From an uncultured Alphaproteobacteria bacterium (GTDB taxonomy: Bacteria; Pseudomonadota; Alphaproteobacteria; Rs-D84), in NCBI GenBank assembly GCA_944389555.1, contig CALXMU010000001.1, positions 1 through 64,000 of the forward strand: 64,000 nt of DNA, written 5' to 3'. The notes beneath the pieces are model-generated. The model had not been told where the DNA came from, did not search any database, and saw only the letters and a list, made by a program, of their open reading frames with translations. A program made the translations under genes and the position numbers. This document shows positions 60,851 to 64,000 of this stretch, piece after piece. Positions within the stretch are counted from its first letter, which is position 1, and each line of letters opens with the position of its first letter.

Positions 60851-61713
60851 AAGTTGGTGTAATAGGAGCAGGGGCGTGGGGGACCGCGCTGGCTGTTATC
60901 TCCGCTCGCGGAGGCTCTGATGTTGTTTTATGGTCATATGATGGCAGTTTCAAAGAATTTGACGGCGTTGAAATGCCTGAAACAATTCAAATAACAAATG
61001 ATATGAAGGAAATCGGGGAATGTGAAGCCTGGTTAATCGTAACACCAGCCGCGTATTTCCGTGAAACGTTACGTAAAGCGAAACTAGTATATAATGATCA
61101 GCCAATAATTATATGTACGAAGGGTGCTGAAAGTTCAACCGGTGATTTTATGTCAGAAATTATGGCAAGTGAACTGCCTGATGCGAAAGACTTTGGCGTA
61201 CTATCTGGTCCACAATTTGCGGCAGAGGTTGCACGTGGCGTCCCGACCGGCAGTACTTTGGCTGGTAACGAAAAAGCAATAGAAACGGGTAGGGCGATAT
61301 TAAATAAACTGCTTATCAACCCAAGCGATGACGTTATCGGGGCAGAGATTTGCGGAGTTGGTAAAAACGCTGTCGCGTTAATTTGCGGATATAACTCCAT
61401 TGCTGCGGCCGGTGAAAATGAACGCGCCATGCTGTTTACACGCGCTTGGAATGAAGTTATGGGAATAGGGCTGAAAAGCGGCGCAAAAATGGCTACATTC
61501 TTAGATTTATGCGGAATAGGGGACTTGTTTTTATCCGCAACATCTGCAACAAGCCGTAACTTTGCTGGCGGAATGGCAATTGCTCGCGGCGAAGAACCTG
61601 CTGGCACAGTTGAGGGTATTTTCGCGCTGGCCGGTTTAATTCATCGCGCTAAAGAAACAAACGTTCCTACGCCCGTACTGATAGAAATGCAGAAAAAAAT
61701 GAAACTTATATAA
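60847..61713 (+). CDS. gpsA: NAD(P)-dependent glycerol-3-phosphate dehydrogenase
   Basis: 288 aa; family members are usually about 330 aa, so this is short. Makes glycerol-3-phosphate for phospholipids. Rossmann GAGAWGTALA (residues about 7-16), CTKGAE, GPQFAAEVARG and catalytic Lys region GVGKNAVALICG with SRNFAGG. Helical C-terminal part is trimmed. Confidence 0.93.
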   Translation: MKVGVIGAGAWGTALAVISARGGSDVVLWSYDGSFKEFDGVEMPETIQITNDMKEIGECEAWLIVTPAAYFRETLRKAKLVYNDQPIIICTKGAESSTGDFMSEIMASELPDAKDFGVLSGPQFAAEVARGVPTGSTLAGNEKAIETGRAILNKLLINPSDDVIGAEICGVGKNAVALICGYNSIAAAGENERAMLFTRAWNEVMGIGLKSGAKMATFLDLCGIGDLFLSATSATSRNFAGGMAIARGEEPAGTVEGIFALAGLIHRAKETNVPTPVLIEMQKKMKLI

Positions 61714-61741
61714 AAAATCCCGCAAAAGCGGGATTTTTTAT
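61714..61741. terminator. Bidirectional terminator
   Basis: AAATCCCGC-AAAA-GCGGGATTT between convergent gpsA and the ABC permease gene; its right edge overlaps the permease stop. Confidence 0.92.
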
Positions 61742-62955
61742 TCGTAACGTAAACTATCAATAGGATTCAATTTTGCCGCTTTCATTGCCGGCATCACCCC
61801 AGAAGCAAGCCCGACAACCACTGCAACAGTAACAGATACAACCACCGGCCAAGCACTAAACGGTACATTATAACCTAAAACAAAGCGCCCAATTCCTTGC
61901 GATAAACCAACACCTAATATTAGCCCGGCCATAGACCCTATAAACGATATTAATATGGCTTCTGATAAAAATTGAACAATTATATGCCTTTCTCTGGCAC
62001 CAATTGCTTTTCTTATGCCTATTTCACGCGTTCTTTCCGCAACCGATACCAACATCATATTCATAATACCAATGGAACCAACCAATAACGATACCGCAGC
62101 AATAGCAACTAACAATAGTGTCATATAACCAGTAACCGTATCCATTGCTTCCATAACTTGTTTCATGTCCATAATTTGAAAGTCGTCGGCTGTACCCTCT
62201 GCCAGTTTATGCCGTTCTCGCAATAAAGCAGTTATCTGTTCTATAACTAATGCATTATCAGCACCTTCGTGTAATTTTAATGTTATCATACTTACTGCGT
62301 CGGGGAACCGGCTACCTTGCAAACGTTTTTTCAACGTTGTTATCGGGATTATTATCATATCGTCCTGACTTCCCATTGCAGAATCGCCGCGCTCTTTTGT
62401 CATTCCAATTATAGTAAATGGGGTGTTTTGAACACGAATTATTTCGCCAACTGGATTTTCTGGCATCTGCAATTCTTCCGCCGTCTGCGGTCCAATTATA
62501 GCGTAAGTAGAACCATTTCGAACGGCAGATTGATTAAAGAATGTACCATATTCCATCTCAAGATTCTGAACCTGTTCATATCCAGGATATGCGCCCACCA
62601 TAGATGTTGCCCAGTTCTGGTTACCATAAATAACCTGAGCCGCTGCATTTTGAACGGGGCTATATGATGCCACGTCCGGTAACTTACCTATAAATTCCGC
62701 GTCTTGAATGGTTAAGGTTTGACGATTACCGGTTCTTACACCGGCACTTTGAGCCGCACCAGCACGTATCATTATGGTATTCGTACCTAAAGAAGAAAAT
62801 TGGTCACTAATCTGTTTTGAAACCGTTTCACCTACGGCGACCATTATCACAACAGCCATAACCCCGATAACAATGCCCAAAACCGTTAAAAAAGAACGAA
62901 TTTTATTTCCGCTGATGGACAACCAAGATTCTTTAAAAATATCACTCAATGTCAT
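61738..62955 (-). CDS. macB: MacB-type ABC transporter permease
   Basis: 405 aa. N-terminal helix (FLTVLGIVIGVMAVVIMVAVG), periplasmic MacB_PCD domain (about residues 45-240), then the three-helix FtsX domain (LLLVAIAAVSLLVGSIGIMNMMLVSV and TREIGIRKAIGA). Works with the ATPase gene 26 nt upstream, here as separate polypeptides. Macrolide or peptide export is the family theme; the real substrate is unknown. Confidence 0.85.
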   Translation of the reverse strand: MTLSDIFKESWLSISGNKIRSFLTVLGIVIGVMAVVIMVAVGETVSKQISDQFSSLGTNTIMIRAGAAQSAGVRTGNRQTLTIQDAEFIGKLPDVASYSPVQNAAAQVIYGNQNWATSMVGAYPGYEQVQNLEMEYGTFFNQSAVRNGSTYAIIGPQTAEELQMPENPVGEIIRVQNTPFTIIGMTKERGDSAMGSQDDMIIIPITTLKKRLQGSRFPDAVSMITLKLHEGADNALVIEQITALLRERHKLAEGTADDFQIMDMKQVMEAMDTVTGYMTLLLVAIAAVSLLVGSIGIMNMMLVSVAERTREIGIRKAIGARERHIIVQFLSEAILISFIGSMAGLILGVGLSQGIGRFVLGYNVPFSAWPVVVSVTVAVVVGLASGVMPAMKAAKLNPIDSLRYE

Positions 62956-62981
62956 TTTTATGCCTATTATTTGTTTATTAA

Positions 62982-63725
62982 CTATTTTTGCAACACTCTT
63001 TCATCGCGCGGAACTTTACCGTCATAAGTTATTCTTCCGTCATAAATGTGAATTAAGCGATTAGAATACTTAGCGATTTCAAATTCATGCGTTATCATAA
63101 CAATGGTAATGCCCATTTCTTCATTTAATTTCTTAAAAAATTGCAGAATGTCGTTACCCATTTTACTGTCCAAGGCACCCGTAGGTTCGTCTGCTAAAAT
63201 CAATTTTGGGTTTCCCGCCAAGGCACGCGCAATTGCAACGCGCTGTTTCATACCACCGGATAGTTGTGTCGGCAGATAAGATTCAAACTTTTCTAACCCG
63301 ACGCGCTTTAACATTTCGCGAGCACGGCTTATACGTTCCCCCATCGGCAAACCACGATACATCAAAGGCAACATAACATTATCCAACACACTGCGCTTGG
63401 ATAATAAATTAAACTGCTGGAATACGAAACCTATATATTCATTTCTAACAATAGCTAATTCGTCCGAAGATAAATGAGTTACATCTTTACCATAAAGTTT
63501 ATAAGTACCGCTTGTCGGTGTATCTAGCGCACCAATTATATTCATACATGTAGACTTTCCACTACCAGAGGGGCCCATAATAGATACAAATTCACCTTGG
63601 TTAACATCAAAAGTTATATCAAACAAAACCTGCTGCTCTCCACCCATTTCAACTGGGAAACTCTTGCAAATTTTGTTCATAGAAATAATATTTACGTCTG
63701 ATTTTTTTCCACTGGCTTTTTTCAT
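62982..63725 (-). CDS. ABC transporter ATP-binding protein (MacB/LolD type)
   Basis: 247 aa. Walker A GPSGSGKST, Q-loop VFQQFNLL, signature LSGGMKQRVAIARAL and Walker B LILADEPTGALD, with the extended LLSKRSVLDNVMLPLMYRG seen in MacB/LolD ATPases. AGAGAG precedes the ATG. A TATAAT lies about 25-30 nt upstream, so the ABC pair has its own promoter, separated from the MacA-like gene by a terminator. Confidence 0.9.
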   Translation of the reverse strand: MKKASGKKSDVNIISMNKICKSFPVEMGGEQQVLFDITFDVNQGEFVSIMGPSGSGKSTCMNIIGALDTPTSGTYKLYGKDVTHLSSDELAIVRNEYIGFVFQQFNLLSKRSVLDNVMLPLMYRGLPMGERISRAREMLKRVGLEKFESYLPTQLSGGMKQRVAIARALAGNPKLILADEPTGALDSKMGNDILQFFKKLNEEMGITIVMITHEFEIAKYSNRLIHIYDGRITYDGKVPRDERVLQK

Positions 63726-63780
63726 ATTTCATTCTCTCTTTACCCGTAAAATTATATCATTTATGTTGAAAAAAATTACA

Positions 63781-63807
63781 AAAAAATAATGGGGCTTTCG
63801 CCCCATT
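63781..63807 (-). terminator. Terminator after the MacA-like gene
   Basis: AATGGGGC-GAAA-GCCCCATT on the minus strand followed by ATTTTTTTG. Confidence 0.88.
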
Positions 63808-63817
63808 GTTTTCATCT

Positions 63818-64000
63818 TTACATTGGAGGTCCCATCCGCATACTAGACGAACCAGACGATGTCATACCATATTTTCCAAATATCACTCTATCACCTTCTT
63901 GGATTTCATCCGATATGATTTCTGTTTCTGTTGCGGTTACCAAACCCTTTTGATAAGGAACCAATACAACCGTCGGTTGACCGTCAACCATACGTTGTAT
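63818..64000 (-). CDS. HlyD/MacA-family membrane-fusion protein, C-terminal end (partial)
   Basis: 61 C-terminal residues; the gene continues beyond the right edge. The reading frame shows VVLVPYQKGLVTATETEIISDEIQEGDRVIFG, the usual MacA/HlyD C-terminal beta domain (…eI.SGL.eGD.V), then a Ser/Met/Gly-rich tail ending GPPM. It would be the periplasmic adaptor of the exporter encoded downstream at 61,738-63,725. Confidence 0.75.
   Translation of the reverse strand: MQRMVDGQPTVVLVPYQKGLVTATETEIISDEIQEGDRVIFGKYGMTSSGSSSMRMGPPM

Noticed and set aside
1-64000. CRISPR arrays, insertion sequences, integrase or attachment sites
   Set aside because: No regularly spaced repeats, transposase or integrase frames, or direct repeats at the tRNA-Val gene were found by reading.

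Overview
The window is AT-rich, gene-dense bacterial chromosome, almost certainly from a Gram-negative alphaproteobacterium. The evidence is the 5' end of a 16S rRNA gene at the left edge, an outer-membrane assembly set (LptD, LptF-type permease, Skp, SurA, Pal, BamB-like lipoprotein, porins, LpxD/FabZ), an RpoH with a recognisable RpoH box, an rsmG-parA-parB block with parS sites, an MJ0042-type zinc-ribbon membrane protein and a DUF4167-like protein. The 16S start is alphaproteobacterial in style. The low GC, short intergenic gaps and trimmed versions of several genes (BamB, GpsA, SurA) suggest a streamlined, probably host-associated lineage. That placement is inference.

Layout. 1-650: 16S rRNA 5' end, long leader and promoter (minus strand). 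650-11,200: lineage-specific exported proteins (an outer-membrane barrel, two mid-sized secreted proteins, a 1,034-aa protein with repeated cysteine modules) and an unusual LRR plus kinase-like protein. 11,300-17,200 (minus): three large overlapping genes with type IV prepilin N-termini, then a zinc-ribbon protein, a small exported protein and an RluD-family synthase. 17,300-20,450 (plus): DUF4167-like gene, dnaX, a small prepilin and an OmpA-type lipoprotein. 20,500-22,800: skp-lpxD-fabZ. 22,800-25,200 (minus): rsmE, an RsuA-family pseudouridine synthase and a TPR membrane protein. 25,260: a VirD4-type coupling protein without other secretion genes. 27,500-29,450 (minus): rpoH and a porin. 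29,500-34,400: YfgM-like protein, short BamB-like lipoprotein and der, interrupted by an opposite-strand pair of phage tail-fibre genes and a Yip1-like membrane protein. 34,400-38,400 (minus): nusA-infB. 38,600-45,100 (plus): lptF-lptD-surA-rlmN and two TrpF-like paralogues, with a third copy at 45,934. 45,100-55,350: OmpA-type lipoprotein, tRNA-Val, ybaB, truB-rpsO-pnp, a P-loop kinase, mutS, xseB and infC. 55,400-59,200: UDG-like protein, pal, parB-parA, two parS sites and rsmG. 59,200-64,000: TPR protein, gpsA and a MacAB-type exporter cut by the right edge.

Most transcription units are compact, with ATGA stop/start overlaps, and are closed by strong GC-rich hairpin terminators, often shared by convergent genes. 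Several promoters place the -10 box only 6-9 nt from the start codon (lptF, rpoH, the zinc-ribbon gene, virD4, rsmG, probably lpxD and the gene at 1693), which points to leaderless mRNAs. infC has no ATG/GTG/TTG at its true start and appears to begin with ATT behind a perfect Shine-Dalgarno. The least explained content is the large prepilin-like cluster, the Cys-module protein, the LRR-kinase protein, the TrpF-like trio and the orphan tail-fibre pair.
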